Part shown: piece after piece, positions 18,550 through 27,010 of the stretch
How the letters are laid out: each line of letters starts with the position of its first letter
Numbering within the stretch: position 1 is the first letter of the stretch
Assembly: GCA_943908475.1 (NCBI GenBank)
Contig: CALTTG010000001.1
Coordinates: 242,401-306,400, forward strand
Length of the DNA stretch: 64,000 bases
From: an uncultured Burkholderiales bacterium
GTDB lineage: Bacteria; Pseudomonadota; Gammaproteobacteria; Burkholderiales; Burkholderiaceae_C
Reading direction: 5' to 3'
Translations under genes and position numbers: made by a program
The notes under the pieces: generated by a model
What the model was told of the DNA's origin: nothing
Seen by the model: the letters and a program-made list of their open reading frames with translations, nothing else
Database searches by the model: none

Positions 18550-20556
18550 TCAGATGTCCACTTCCACGGCGTCGCCGTGCAGTTCCATCAGCTCACGGCG
18601 CGAGGCGGCTTCCCCTTTGCCCATGAGCCTGTTGAACGAGCCTTCGGTGTGCGCGAACCCGGGCTCGCCATACGTCACGGGCAACAAGCGACGCGTGTCT
18701 GGGTTCAGGGTGGTGTCCCAAAGTTGCTCGGCATTCATCTCGCCCAAGCCTTTGAATCGGCTGATGCTCCAGGCCCCCTCGCGACAACCTTCTTTGCGCA
18801 GCTTGTCCAAGATGGCCGTGAGCTCGCCCTCGTCCAGGGCATACAGCTTGGCGGCCGGCTTTTTGCCTCGTGCAGGGGCATCCACCCGGTACAAAGGCGG
18901 GCGCGCAATGTAGATGTGCCCAGCTTCGATCAACTTGGGGAAATGGCGGAAGAACAAGGTCAACAGCAAGACCTGGATGTGCGAGCCGTCCACATCGGCG
19001 TCCGACAAGATGCAGACCTTGCCGTAACGCAAGCCACTCAGGTCAGGTGAATCTTGGGGGCCGTGCGGATCGACCCCGATGGCCACTGAAATGTCGTGGA
19101 TCTCATTGTTCTTGAACAACAAATCCCGCTCAACCTCCCAGGCGTTGAGCACCTTGCCTCGCAGGGGCAAGATGGCCTGGGTTTCCTTGTCTCGCCCCAT
19201 CTTGGCACTGCCACCGGCCGAATCGCCTTCCACCAGGAAGACCTCGTTGAACGACAGGTCGCGGCTCTCACAGTCGGTGAGCTTGCCGGGCAACACGGCC
19301 ACGCCCGAGCCCTTCTTTTTCTCGACCTTTTGGCCAGCACGCTGGCGTGCTTGAGCCTGTTTGATGACCAGTTCGGCCAACTTCTTGCCGTGCTCCACGT
19401 GCTGATTGAGCCACAACTCCATGGCGGGCTTCACGTAGGTGGACACCAGGCGCAAGGCGTCACGGCTGTTCAGGCGTTCTTTGGTTTGCCCCTGGAACTG
19501 TGGGTCCAGCACCTTGGCGCTGAGCACGAAACTGGCGCGGCCAAACACATCGTCGGGCATGAGCTTGACGCCTTTGGGGCTCAAGGCGTGCATTTCGATG
19601 AAGCCCTTGACGGCCTGAAACAGCCCATCTTTGAGGCCCGCCTCGTGCGTGCCACCCGCCACCGTGGGGATCAGGTTGACATAGCTTTCTCGCATGGGTG
19701 AACCGTCTTCGGTGAACGCCACGCACCAGGCCGCGCCCTCGCCTTCGGCGAACGTCTCGGTGTCGCTGCCCGACGCGTATTGCTCACCCTCGAACAGCGG
19801 GATGATGGGCTCGAAGCTCAGTGACTGGCTGAGGTAGTCGCGCAACCCGCCCTTGTAGAGCCACGTTTGCACCTCGGGCTCTTTGCCAGACTTCTCCACC
19901 GTGAGGGTGAGGGTCACCCCGGGCATGAGCACCGCTTTGCTGCGCAGCATGTGCACCAACTCGCCTCGCGGCAGTTCGGCACTCTCGAAGTACTTGGCAT
20001 CGGGCCACACCCGCACGGTGGTGCCGTTCTTGCGCTCAGAAGCTGACGCGGGACGCACGGCCACCGGCTCGATCACGTCACCCCCACTGAAGGCCAGGGT
20101 GGCCACCTGCTTTTCGCGCCAGACCGTCACCTGCAGGCGGGTGGCCAGGGCATTGGTCACACTCACGCCCACACCATGCAGCCCGCCCGAGAAGCTGTAT
20201 GCGCCCCCCGAGCCTTTGTCGAACTTGCCCCCGGCATGCAAGCGGGTGAACACGATCTCGACCACCGGCACCCCTTCTTCAGGGTGCAAGCCAAAGGGAA
20301 TGCCACGGCCATCGTCTTCCACGCTGATCGAGCCATCACTGTGCAAGGTCACGGCGATGCGCTTGCCATGACCGGCCAGCGCTTCGTCGGCCGCGTTGTC
20401 GATCACCTCCTGAATGATGTGCAGGGGGTTGTCGGTGCGGGTGTACATGCCCGGACGCTGCTTGACCGGCTCGAGGCCCTTGAGCACGCGGATGGAGCCC
20501 TCGCCGTAGGTGGCGTTGGGCTGGGTGGACGCTTTGGTGGAAGTCTTGGATGACAT
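18550..20556 (-). CDS. parE: DNA topoisomerase IV subunit B
   Basis: ParE is the ATPase subunit of topoisomerase IV, which decatenates daughter chromosomes with ParC. The 668-residue protein has the GHKL ATPase motifs (EVIDNAADEAL, DDGRGIPFG, GGLHGVGVSVTNAL) in the first 150 residues, the transducer, and the TOPRIM domain (EGDSAGGSAKMGRD, LPLRGKVLNAWE, ILSDADVDGSHI). The length and the compact TOPRIM favour ParE over GyrB. parC is not adjacent. The gene lies 34 bp downstream of fliR on the same strand, so read-through from the flagellar operon is possible but there is no functional link. Confidence 0.95.
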   Translation of the reverse strand: MSSKTSTKASTQPNATYGEGSIRVLKGLEPVKQRPGMYTRTDNPLHIIQEVIDNAADEALAGHGKRIAVTLHSDGSISVEDDGRGIPFGLHPEEGVPVVEIVFTRLHAGGKFDKGSGGAYSFSGGLHGVGVSVTNALATRLQVTVWREKQVATLAFSGGDVIEPVAVRPASASERKNGTTVRVWPDAKYFESAELPRGELVHMLRSKAVLMPGVTLTLTVEKSGKEPEVQTWLYKGGLRDYLSQSLSFEPIIPLFEGEQYASGSDTETFAEGEGAAWCVAFTEDGSPMRESYVNLIPTVAGGTHEAGLKDGLFQAVKGFIEMHALSPKGVKLMPDDVFGRASFVLSAKVLDPQFQGQTKERLNSRDALRLVSTYVKPAMELWLNQHVEHGKKLAELVIKQAQARQRAGQKVEKKKGSGVAVLPGKLTDCESRDLSFNEVFLVEGDSAGGSAKMGRDKETQAILPLRGKVLNAWEVERDLLFKNNEIHDISVAIGVDPHGPQDSPDLSGLRYGKVCILSDADVDGSHIQVLLLTLFFRHFPKLIEAGHIYIARPPLYRVDAPARGKKPAAKLYALDEGELTAILDKLRKEGCREGAWSISRFKGLGEMNAEQLWDTTLNPDTRRLLPVTYGEPGFAHTEGSFNRLMGKGEAASRRELMELHGDAVEVDI

Positions 20557-20590
20557 GGGCCCGATTTTCCACGAACTCAGGGCCCACTTT

Positions 20591-21352
20591 TCACACGAAG
20601 TAGCCCAACATGCGTTCGATGGCCGTCGTGAAGGGCACCTGCATCATGGGCAAGGTGAGCCACAGCCCGGTCAACCCCACCCCAATGGTGATGGGGAAAC
20701 CCACCGAGAAAATGTTCATCTGGGGGGCCACACGCGCCACCAACCCCAGCACCAGGTTGACCAGCATCAGCATGGCCACGATGGGCAAAGACACCCACAA
20801 GCCCAGCTTGAACACCTCGGCGCCCCACACCTGGGGCTGCAGTTCGCGGACAAATCCCAGGGGGTCTGGCGCCACCGGGAAGCTGTGAAAGCTTTGCACC
20901 ATGGCCGCGGTCAGCAACAGGTGGCCATTCATGACCACGAACAACCAGGCCGCCACCGTGCCATAAAAGCGGCTGATGGACGTTGACTGCGAGGCCATGA
21001 CCGGGTCGAAAAAGGCGGCGAAGTTCAGGCCCATCTGGAGGCCGACGATTTCACCGGCGAACTCAATGGCCGCGAAAATCACCCGCGCCGCAAAGCCGAT
21101 GGTCACCCCGATCAGCACCTGCTGCAGCACCACCATGATCGCCTGAGACGAATTCACATCGATGGCGGGCATGGGCGGCAACGAGGGTTGGGCAGCAACC
21201 ACCACCAAGAGCGACAAGCCCATTTTCACCCGGCGGGGCACCCCTTTGAGCGACAGCACGGGCGCCGACGTGAACAAGCCCAACATGCGGAAGAAGGGCC
21301 AGAGCCAAGGCGTGATCCACGCCATGACTTGGGCTTCTGAGAAGGTGACCAT
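20591..21352 (-). CDS. fliR: Flagellar biosynthesis protein FliR
   Basis: FliR is a core subunit of the flagellar type III export gate together with FliP and FliQ. The 253-residue protein has about six hydrophobic segments and family stretches such as RMLGLFTSAPVLS near the N terminus and GEIVGLQMGLNFAAFFDP in the middle. It is last in the run, 9 bp after fliQ. No FlhB or FlhA gene is in the window. Confidence 0.95.
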   Translation of the reverse strand: MVTFSEAQVMAWITPWLWPFFRMLGLFTSAPVLSLKGVPRRVKMGLSLLVVVAAQPSLPPMPAIDVNSSQAIMVVLQQVLIGVTIGFAARVIFAAIEFAGEIVGLQMGLNFAAFFDPVMASQSTSISRFYGTVAAWLFVVMNGHLLLTAAMVQSFHSFPVAPDPLGFVRELQPQVWGAEVFKLGLWVSLPIVAMLMLVNLVLGLVARVAPQMNIFSVGFPITIGVGLTGLWLTLPMMQVPFTTAIERMLGYFV

Positions 21353-21361
21353 GGTGCCGAA

Positions 21362-21631
21362 TCAACCCACGACGTTGGGGATGTTCATCAGCGTCTGGCG
21401 AATGAAATCCACCAAGGTTTGCAGCATCCAAGGGCCCACGATGCCCAACGTGGCAAAGGCCGCCAGCAGCTTGGGCACAAACGACAAGGTTTGCTCGTGG
21501 ATCTGGGTGGCCGCTTGCAAGATGCTGACCAACAGCCCCACCACCAGCACCACGGCGAGCAAGGGAGCCACCACCGTGAGCAGGATCAACAGCCCATCGC
21601 GGGCAATGGTCAGAACTTGTTGGTGGTCCAT
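21362..21631 (-). CDS. fliQ: Flagellar biosynthesis protein FliQ
   Basis: An 89-residue export-gate subunit with two transmembrane helices (about residues 13-38 and 50-75) separated by the conserved TQIHEQTLSFVPK loop. The longer open frame upstream to 21703 was rejected: it reaches into fliP and gives a Cys-rich tail foreign to the family, while MDHQQVLTIARDGL is a normal FliQ start. It lies between fliP (22-bp gap) and fliR (9-bp gap). Confidence 0.95.
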   Translation of the reverse strand: MDHQQVLTIARDGLLILLTVVAPLLAVVLVVGLLVSILQAATQIHEQTLSFVPKLLAAFATLGIVGPWMLQTLVDFIRQTLMNIPNVVG

Positions 21632-21653
21632 GCGGCGCTCCTGAACAGCGGGC

Positions 21654-22436
21654 TCATTGCACAAAGCTGGCGGCCAGAGAGCCGAGCAGCAGGTTCCAGC
21701 CATCGGCCAGCACGAACAACATCAACTTGAACGGCAGGGCCACCATCACGGGTGACAACATCATCATCCCCAGGCTCATGAGCACACTGGCCACCACCAT
21801 GTCGATGACCAGGAAGGGGATGAAAATCAGGAAGCCAATCTGGAAAGCCGATTTCAGCTCGCTGGTCACGAATGCGGGCACCAACACCCGGAACGGCACG
21901 GTCTCAGGCTTGATCTCGCCTTCGAAGCGAGCCAGCTTGACGAAGAGTTGCAGGTCCGACTGTCGGGTCTGCTTGCCCATGAAGGTGCGCACGGGCACCT
22001 GCCCACGCTCCAGCGCTTCGTTGAAGCTGATTTGTCCGGTCGAAAACGGCTCGTAAGCGTCTTTGTAGACCTTGTCGAGGGTGGGGCCCATCACAAACAG
22101 GGTCAGGAACAGCGACAAGCCAATGATGACTTGGTTGGGCGGTGCCGTGGGGGTGCCAATGGCCTGACGAACCAGCCCCAACACGATCACGATGCGGGTG
22201 AAGCCCGTCATCATCAGCAAAGCCGCTGGGATGAAGGTCAGCGACGTGAAAAACAGCAGGGTCTGAATGGGAACCGAGTAGCTGTTGCCCCCGCCTTGGC
22301 CCATCAACAAGGGCAAGCCAGGCCCTCCCGCCGGTGCGACGGCGGCGGCCGGCGCCGATTGAGCCCAAGCCAAGGCCGGCAACAGGGCTGCCGCCCACAG
22401 TGCGAGGTGCAGCCAGCGTGAACGGGCGCGTGTCAT
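21654..22436 (-). CDS. fliP: Flagellar biosynthesis protein FliP
   Basis: FliP forms the pore-like export gate ring. The 260-residue product has a cleavable-type signal peptide (to about residue 25, ending ALAWAQS), SLTFIPAALLMMTGFTRIVIVL, and the C-terminal ELKSAFQIGFLIFIPFLVIDMVVASVLMS signature. The ATG at 22436 overlaps the fliO stop in an ATGA, arguing for coupling with fliO; the longer frame to 22718 runs through fliO and is not used. Confidence 0.95.
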   Translation of the reverse strand: MTRARSRWLHLALWAAALLPALAWAQSAPAAAVAPAGGPGLPLLMGQGGGNSYSVPIQTLLFFTSLTFIPAALLMMTGFTRIVIVLGLVRQAIGTPTAPPNQVIIGLSLFLTLFVMGPTLDKVYKDAYEPFSTGQISFNEALERGQVPVRTFMGKQTRQSDLQLFVKLARFEGEIKPETVPFRVLVPAFVTSELKSAFQIGFLIFIPFLVIDMVVASVLMSLGMMMLSPVMVALPFKLMLFVLADGWNLLLGSLAASFVQ

Positions 22437-22783
22437 GCAGCATCTCCCGAAACCGACTGGCGAGAGCTCGCCAGCGCTTGCGCAAAGCTGGGCACGGACG
22501 CCGTGGTCGGGGTGGCAGAACCCGGCGAGAGCACGTGCAGGGTCTGGATGCTGTGGGCCGTGACCCCCAACACCAGTCGGGCGGCATCGGGCCCCTGCCC
22601 CACCTCGACGGTGACGATCCGCTGCCCGGGCCCCAGCCCCAATTGAGACAAGGTGCGCATGGCGTGCACGTCGGTGGCGGGTGTTTTGGGCGTCCAACCG
22701 GAACGTTTGAGCAACCACAGCGATGCCGGGATCAACGCCAGCACCACCACGAACCAGAACACCATCAAACCCGTCGATTGCAT
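22433..22783 (-). CDS. fliO: Flagellar biosynthesis protein FliO
   Basis: FliO is a small membrane protein that assists FliP assembly. The 116-residue product has one transmembrane helix (about residues 7-25) followed by a cytoplasmic domain with LGLGPGQRIVTVEVG and LVLGVTAHSIQTLHVL, the recognisable part of this weakly conserved family. It is 19 bp after fliN and overlaps fliP by 4 bp. Confidence 0.9.
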   Translation of the reverse strand: MQSTGLMVFWFVVVLALIPASLWLLKRSGWTPKTPATDVHAMRTLSQLGLGPGQRIVTVEVGQGPDAARLVLGVTAHSIQTLHVLSPGSATPTTASVPSFAQALASSRQSVSGDAA

Positions 22784-22802
22784 GTCCGCTCCCAGATGTC
22801 GC

Positions 22803-23264
22803 TCACATGCCGCGGCTCAGGCGCCGCATGCGTTCGGAGGGGGTCACGATGTCCGTCAAGCGAATGCCGAACTTGTCGTTGACCACCACCACTTCGCCCT
22901 GAGCGATGAGGAAACCGTTGACCAGCACGTCCATGGGTTCGCCCGCCATCGCATCGAGCTCGACCACCGACCCCTGCGCCAGCTGAAGGATGTTCTTGAT
23001 GGGAATGCGTGTGCGGCCCAGCTCCACCGTCAACTGAACCGGAATGTCCAGGATCATGTTGAGGTCGCTGCCGGCCGGGTTGGTGGGCGCCGGGCTGAAA
23101 TTGGCGAAGGTCGCGGGCGTCACCTGAGGGGGGGCATCGGTCACTTCGGTGGCCGCACCACCGCCGGTCTGCTGGGCCAGCGCCGCTTCCCATTCAGCCG
23201 CCATCGCGTCCTGCTCGGCACCACCTGCACCCTCGCTCGGGGGAAATTCAGCTTCACTCATCAT
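22803..23264 (-). CDS. fliN: Flagellar motor switch protein FliN
   Basis: FliN forms the lower C-ring of the switch complex. The roughly 153-residue product has an acidic, Ala-rich N-terminal tail of about 75 residues, then the SpoA/FliN domain: ILDIPVQLTVELGRTRIPIKNIL and GSVVELDAMAGEPMDVLVNG. The start is ATG 23264 (the next codon is also ATG) after GGAG; it overlaps the end of fliM by 11 bp. The frame's TTG at 23273 lies deeper in fliM. Confidence 0.94.
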   Translation of the reverse strand: MMSEAEFPPSEGAGGAEQDAMAAEWEAALAQQTGGGAATEVTDAPPQVTPATFANFSPAPTNPAGSDLNMILDIPVQLTVELGRTRIPIKNILQLAQGSVVELDAMAGEPMDVLVNGFLIAQGEVVVVNDKFGIRLTDIVTPSERMRRLSRGM

Positions 23265-24255
23265 TTTCTCCAAGCCAGTTCAGACCGGTATTTCGCAGCA
23301 TGTGGTCCACGCGCAAGGCGTACTTGCCGTTGGAGGTGCCGTAGTAGCACTCCATGATCGGCACACCGTCGACCTTCGCTTCAATCAAGGGGTTGAGGTC
23401 CAGTTCGATGAAGTCACCGGGCTTGAGGGCCAGCAACTGCTCCACGGTGGCAGGGGCGTGGGCCAAATCGGCCACCAGGTTGACCGACGCCGATTGAATC
23501 TGTTGGGACAGCAGCTTCACCCAGCGGCGGTCGTGCTCGACCGAGTCGCCCTGAATGGACGAATACAGGATGTCGCGAATCGGCTCGAAGGTCGCGTAGG
23601 GAATGCAAAAGTGGACCGTGCCGCTGGTGTCACCGATTTCCAGCGTGAAGGAGGTGCACACCACGATTTCGCTGGGGGTCGCGATCGTCGCGAACTGGGG
23701 CTGCATCTCCGAGCGCTGATAGTCGAGCTCGATGGGGTAGATGCCCTTCCACGCCCGCGCATACTCGGCGGAGATCACCTCCAGCAAGCGCAAGATGACG
23801 CGTTGCTCAGTGGGCGAAAAATCGCGCCCTTCAATGCGGGTGTGAAACTTACCTGCCCCGCCAAACAGGGAGTCGATGACCGCGAACACCAGGGTCGGGT
23901 CGCACACCACCAAGCCCGAGCCGCGCAACGGGCGAACGGCCACGATGTTGAAGTTGGTGGGCACCACGATTTCTCGCAGGAAGGCGCTGTATTTCTGCAC
24001 CTTGATGCCGCCCACCGACACCTCGGGGGACTTCCGGATCAGGTTGAACAAACCGATGCGAATGTTGCGTGCGAAGCGTTCGTTGATGATCTCCATGGTG
24101 GGCATGCGCCCACGGACGATCCGCTCCTGATTGGCCAGGTCGTAATCGCGAATGCCTTCCTTTGGAACCTCTTCCTGTTCCAGCTTCTGGCTCTCGCCGG
24201 TGATGCCCTGCAAGAGGGCATCGACTTCGTCTTGCGACAGGATTTGTTGACTCAT
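23254..24255 (-). CDS. fliM: Flagellar motor switch protein FliM
   Basis: FliM links the FliG torque ring to FliN and binds phosphorylated CheY. The 333-residue product opens with MSQQILSQDEVDALL, the conserved CheY-binding peptide, followed by the CheC-like middle domain (YDLANQERIVRGRMPTMEII near 45-65) and the C-terminal SpoA domain (about 250-325). It lies between fliL (35-bp gap) and fliN (11-bp overlap). Confidence 0.96.
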   Translation of the reverse strand: MSQQILSQDEVDALLQGITGESQKLEQEEVPKEGIRDYDLANQERIVRGRMPTMEIINERFARNIRIGLFNLIRKSPEVSVGGIKVQKYSAFLREIVVPTNFNIVAVRPLRGSGLVVCDPTLVFAVIDSLFGGAGKFHTRIEGRDFSPTEQRVILRLLEVISAEYARAWKGIYPIELDYQRSEMQPQFATIATPSEIVVCTSFTLEIGDTSGTVHFCIPYATFEPIRDILYSSIQGDSVEHDRRWVKLLSQQIQSASVNLVADLAHAPATVEQLLALKPGDFIELDLNPLIEAKVDGVPIMECYYGTSNGKYALRVDHMLRNTGLNWLGENDE

Positions 24256-24290
24256 GGCCGTTCACACTGCCTGCTGGCCTGGGGGATTCA

Positions 24291-24941
24291 TCACTGAATG
24301 ATGAACGTGGCGTAATGGACCTGGACGATGGGGTTGTACGACTCGACCTTCTTCTTTTTCTTTTTCTTTTTCTTGGGGGCTTCGCCCTCGGGAGGTTCTT
24401 CCTCCTCTTCGGGGTCTTCGATTTCGTAGCCCATGGCCCGAGCGGCATCGCGTTTGATTTCGTCGGCCAGCTTTTCCTTGCCTTCGAGGCTGAGCAGTTG
24501 CTCGGAGCTCTTGTGGGAAAGAATCATCAAAATGCTGTTGCGGATGGCAGGCATGTAGCCCTTCATCTCCTCGGCCACTTTGGGGTCATCCACCTGGAGG
24601 TTGATGCCGATCTGGGCGTAGCGATCGGTGTCCCGGTCGGCCAGGTTCACCGTGAAGGGATCCAGGGGCACAAAGGCAGGTGGGCCGTGCTTCTCTTCCT
24701 CCTTCTTGGGAGGCGCTTTCTTGGCGGCCTTCGCTGGCGCGTGCTCTTCGCCACCATCGCCTTCGGCCTCGGCCGCCGCGGCCTCCTCGGCGGCCTTCTT
24801 CTTCATCATGTAGAAGGCGCCGCCGCCACCACCCAGCAGCAACACGCCCACCACGGCACCGATGATGATGAGCTTCTTCTTGCCGCCGCCTTTGGCGGCA
24901 TCGCCTTCTGCGGCCGGAGCGGGGGCGGGTGCAGCTGACAT
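24291..24941 (-). CDS. fliL: Flagellar basal-body associated protein FliL, with charged insertion
   Basis: FliL is an inner-membrane protein that surrounds stators and supports motor function. The 216-residue product has a short cytoplasmic tail, a transmembrane helix near residues 24-45, an Ala/Glu/Lys linker, and the periplasmic domain (FVPLDPFTVNL, DRYAQIGINLQV, IRNSILMILSHKSSEQL). Unusually, a block of Glu residues followed by Pro/Glu and nine to ten consecutive Lys residues interrupts the domain just before the conserved end (VHYATFIIQ). MSAAPAPAP at 24941 is the chosen start; a further 11 upstream residues are possible. A 105-bp gap separates it from fliK. Confidence 0.9.
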   Translation of the reverse strand: MSAAPAPAPAAEGDAAKGGGKKKLIIIGAVVGVLLLGGGGGAFYMMKKKAAEEAAAAEAEGDGGEEHAPAKAAKKAPPKKEEEKHGPPAFVPLDPFTVNLADRDTDRYAQIGINLQVDDPKVAEEMKGYMPAIRNSILMILSHKSSEQLLSLEGKEKLADEIKRDAARAMGYEIEDPEEEEEPPEGEAPKKKKKKKKKVESYNPIVQVHYATFIIQ

Positions 24942-24973
24942 GGTGGACTCTCTCCGTTGCGTGACTGAACTCA

Positions 24974-24983
24974 ATTATTCGGA
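24974..24983 (-). promoter_or_regulatory. Shared flagellar upstream motif before fliL
   Basis: Minus-strand TCCGAATAAT, 33 bases before the fliL ATG, recurs identically before fliF. It resembles the sigma-28 -10 element (GCCGATAA) only partly and has no clear -35 at the right distance. It may be an internal promoter or a regulator site. Confidence 0.35.
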
Positions 24984-25046
24984 GTCAGTCCTTTTTGCAA
25001 TGTGCGAATAAGCCGACCGAAACACGGCTGATTCAGGGGGAGCCCC

Positions 25047-26471
25047 TCAGGCGTAAAGGTCCAGACCGCCCGCTTTGCCGGCGCCAGACCGAGGCATTGC
25101 AGAGGGGTTGAGCGCGGCCGCGACCTCGTCATCGACCACAGTCTCTCCCCAACGGCCCGAGGGTCGCTCTGACGAGCGACCGCCCGATTGCCCATCAGCG
25201 GCCTGAGCCCAGGCTTGCTGCTGAGGGGTCTGATCGGAAACCCCGCCGCCCGACAGCGACAAGCCCGCCTCTTCCAAGGCGCTGGACAGCTGCCCCAAGC
25301 TGGCCTCGATGGCCTGCCGGGTTTCCGCCGCAGCGGCCGCGAAATCCACATGGGCCGTCTGCCCATCGAGGGTGATGCTGATGTGAACCGGGCCCATTTC
25401 CGCAGGGTTGAGTGTCAACTCAGCGGTCATGGGGCCTTCAGCTGCAGCGCCGGTCACCCACAGGCTCAAGCGATCCGAAAGTGCCTTGGGGAACTCGGGG
25501 CTGTCCAGCGGGGTGTTCAAGGTCGCGGTGTGATGAGCCAACACCCCGCCCTCGCCTCGCTCCATGCCCGACTGCTGCACCTCTCGGTTCAACAGAGCGC
25601 CAAAAGCCAGTGCAGCGTTGGGGTCGCTGCCCTCCGAAACTGCGGTCATGCCCAGGGCCGCGATGTCCAGCTCGCCTGACGTGTCCGCCCCCGGTTGCCG
25701 CCCTCCCGATTCAGATTGGGCACGGGCATCGGCCTGCAAGCCTGCCCATCCGGCCAGGCCCCCCAGTGGGAGCCCCGACGCGCGAGGGTCCGCATCGGCG
25801 CGACTCGCCACGGGCTGTCGCATCTCACCCATCACCTCGCCCGACTCAATGGCTGCGCTTTGCTGATGCGACTGCGTCAGCGTGGCCAACCACGCCAGCA
25901 TGGCCGCGGGGTCACCCGCTGGCACATCAGCAGGCGGCTGCAGCTCCTTCATCCAGGCGGTGGCCTCCCCCTGCGTGGTGGAAAACTGAACGTCCTTGCC
26001 CTGCGAGCTGATCGCGTCGGCCTCGGAGGGAGGCTCCCCCTCGGCAGACGCCTCACGCGTGGGCTCGGGCTTTCGCTCAGCCGGCTTGGCCTCGGCCTGT
26101 CGCGACACAGGCTTGGCCGGGGTCTTGACAGGCTGACGGGTCGGGGCCTTGTCGGCCTGTGCATGGGGCGCTGGCTCTGCCTTGGGCGCCTCTTGCCCTG
26201 CCTTCATGTCCAGTTGCTGCGCGGCGCGCAGGGGTGGCTGGTAGGCACGGCTGGCCTCATCGCGAGCCACGGGCGTGGCCGCTGCGCCCTGCGCGGGGTC
26301 GGCTTGCAGCGGTTGTGAGCCTCTGTATTGGGCCATCCAGCGCTGGAAGGCCGCCGAATCGTTGTCTTGGCTGCGACCGGGTGTCGCGCCGGTCAACGCG
26401 TCCAGGCTGGCCGCAGCCGTCGTGCGGCTCACGCCATGGGACGCAAGGGGGTTGGATCGGTTGGCGTTCAT
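25047..26471 (-). CDS. fliK: Flagellar hook-length control protein FliK
   Basis: FliK is the secreted ruler that sets hook length and switches export specificity. The 474-residue protein has the typical layout: a long, low-complexity N-terminal two thirds rich in Ala, Pro, Gln and Glu, and a folded C-terminal domain (about residues 330-430) with AELTLNPAEMGPVHISITLDGQTAHVDF, the Flg_hook signature. It lies 37 bp after fliJ and is followed by a 105-bp gap before fliL that contains no visible terminator. Confidence 0.92.
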   Translation of the reverse strand: MNANRSNPLASHGVSRTTAAASLDALTGATPGRSQDNDSAAFQRWMAQYRGSQPLQADPAQGAAATPVARDEASRAYQPPLRAAQQLDMKAGQEAPKAEPAPHAQADKAPTRQPVKTPAKPVSRQAEAKPAERKPEPTREASAEGEPPSEADAISSQGKDVQFSTTQGEATAWMKELQPPADVPAGDPAAMLAWLATLTQSHQQSAAIESGEVMGEMRQPVASRADADPRASGLPLGGLAGWAGLQADARAQSESGGRQPGADTSGELDIAALGMTAVSEGSDPNAALAFGALLNREVQQSGMERGEGGVLAHHTATLNTPLDSPEFPKALSDRLSLWVTGAAAEGPMTAELTLNPAEMGPVHISITLDGQTAHVDFAAAAAETRQAIEASLGQLSSALEEAGLSLSGGGVSDQTPQQQAWAQAADGQSGGRSSERPSGRWGETVVDDEVAAALNPSAMPRSGAGKAGGLDLYA

Positions 26472-26508
26472 GATCGATTCCCAAGGCTGGTGTTGCGGTT
26501 CATCGGTG

Positions 26509-26985
26509 TCAACTGCCGGCCGAGGGCACGCCCAGGGCCGAAGCCATGGCCGATGCCTTCAGACGAGCCGCCATCTCGTCTGTGGCCTTCTGATCGCGGC
26601 GCTGCTCTTTGAGGGCTTGTTCAGCGGCGCGACGCTCCATCAACTTCTCGACCGCGGCCACCTTGCGCTCTCTCTCAAGCAGCATGGCCTGACAGCGCTC
26701 CATGTAGACCCTGGCCGCCTCGGTCCGACGCTGCTGCTCGGCCTCGGCATCTCCCATGCGGGTCATGAAGTCCTGGTAGCACCGCATGATTTCCATGCCG
26801 CCCGACTGCCGAAACTGCCCCTGCCAGCGATCTTGGTACTGCTTGCGAAAATCGTGCAACGACTGCAACTGCTGCTTCGCGGTGTCGTGCGAGCGGCGAC
26901 CACTTTCGTACTGCGCGAAGGCCTCGTCACGGGCCGATTGGGCCTGCTCCAAAAGCGCCTTCAGTGGCTGCATGGAATTGCTCAA
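26509..26985 (-). CDS. fliJ: Flagellar export chaperone/coupling protein FliJ
   Basis: FliJ is a coiled-coil rod inside the FliI ATPase ring that couples ATP use to export. The 158-residue, almost wholly helical product (RRSHDTAKQQLQSLHDFRKQY, ERKVAAVEKLMERRAAEQALKEQ) fits. The start is a TTG: AGGAG lies six bases upstream of it, whereas the next in-frame ATG (26973) has no ribosome binding site. It sits 25 bp after fliI. Confidence 0.9.
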   Translation of the reverse strand: MSNSMQPLKALLEQAQSARDEAFAQYESGRRSHDTAKQQLQSLHDFRKQYQDRWQGQFRQSGGMEIMRCYQDFMTRMGDAEAEQQRRTEAARVYMERCQAMLLERERKVAAVEKLMERRAAEQALKEQRRDQKATDEMAARLKASAMASALGVPSAGS

Positions 26986-26991
26986 GGGGGA

Positions 26992-26996
26992 CTCCT
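26992..26996 (-). promoter_or_regulatory. Ribosome binding site selecting a TTG start for fliJ
   Basis: Minus-strand AGGAG six bases ahead of TTG 26985. The spacing favours TTG over the ATG four codons later. Confidence 0.6.
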
Positions 26997-27010
26997 GTCA
27001 TCACCAGACT

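Noticed and set aside
24351..24390. Frameshift in fliL at the poly-Lys tract
   Set aside because: The frame continues into the conserved VHYATFIIQ end of FliL, so the tract is in frame.
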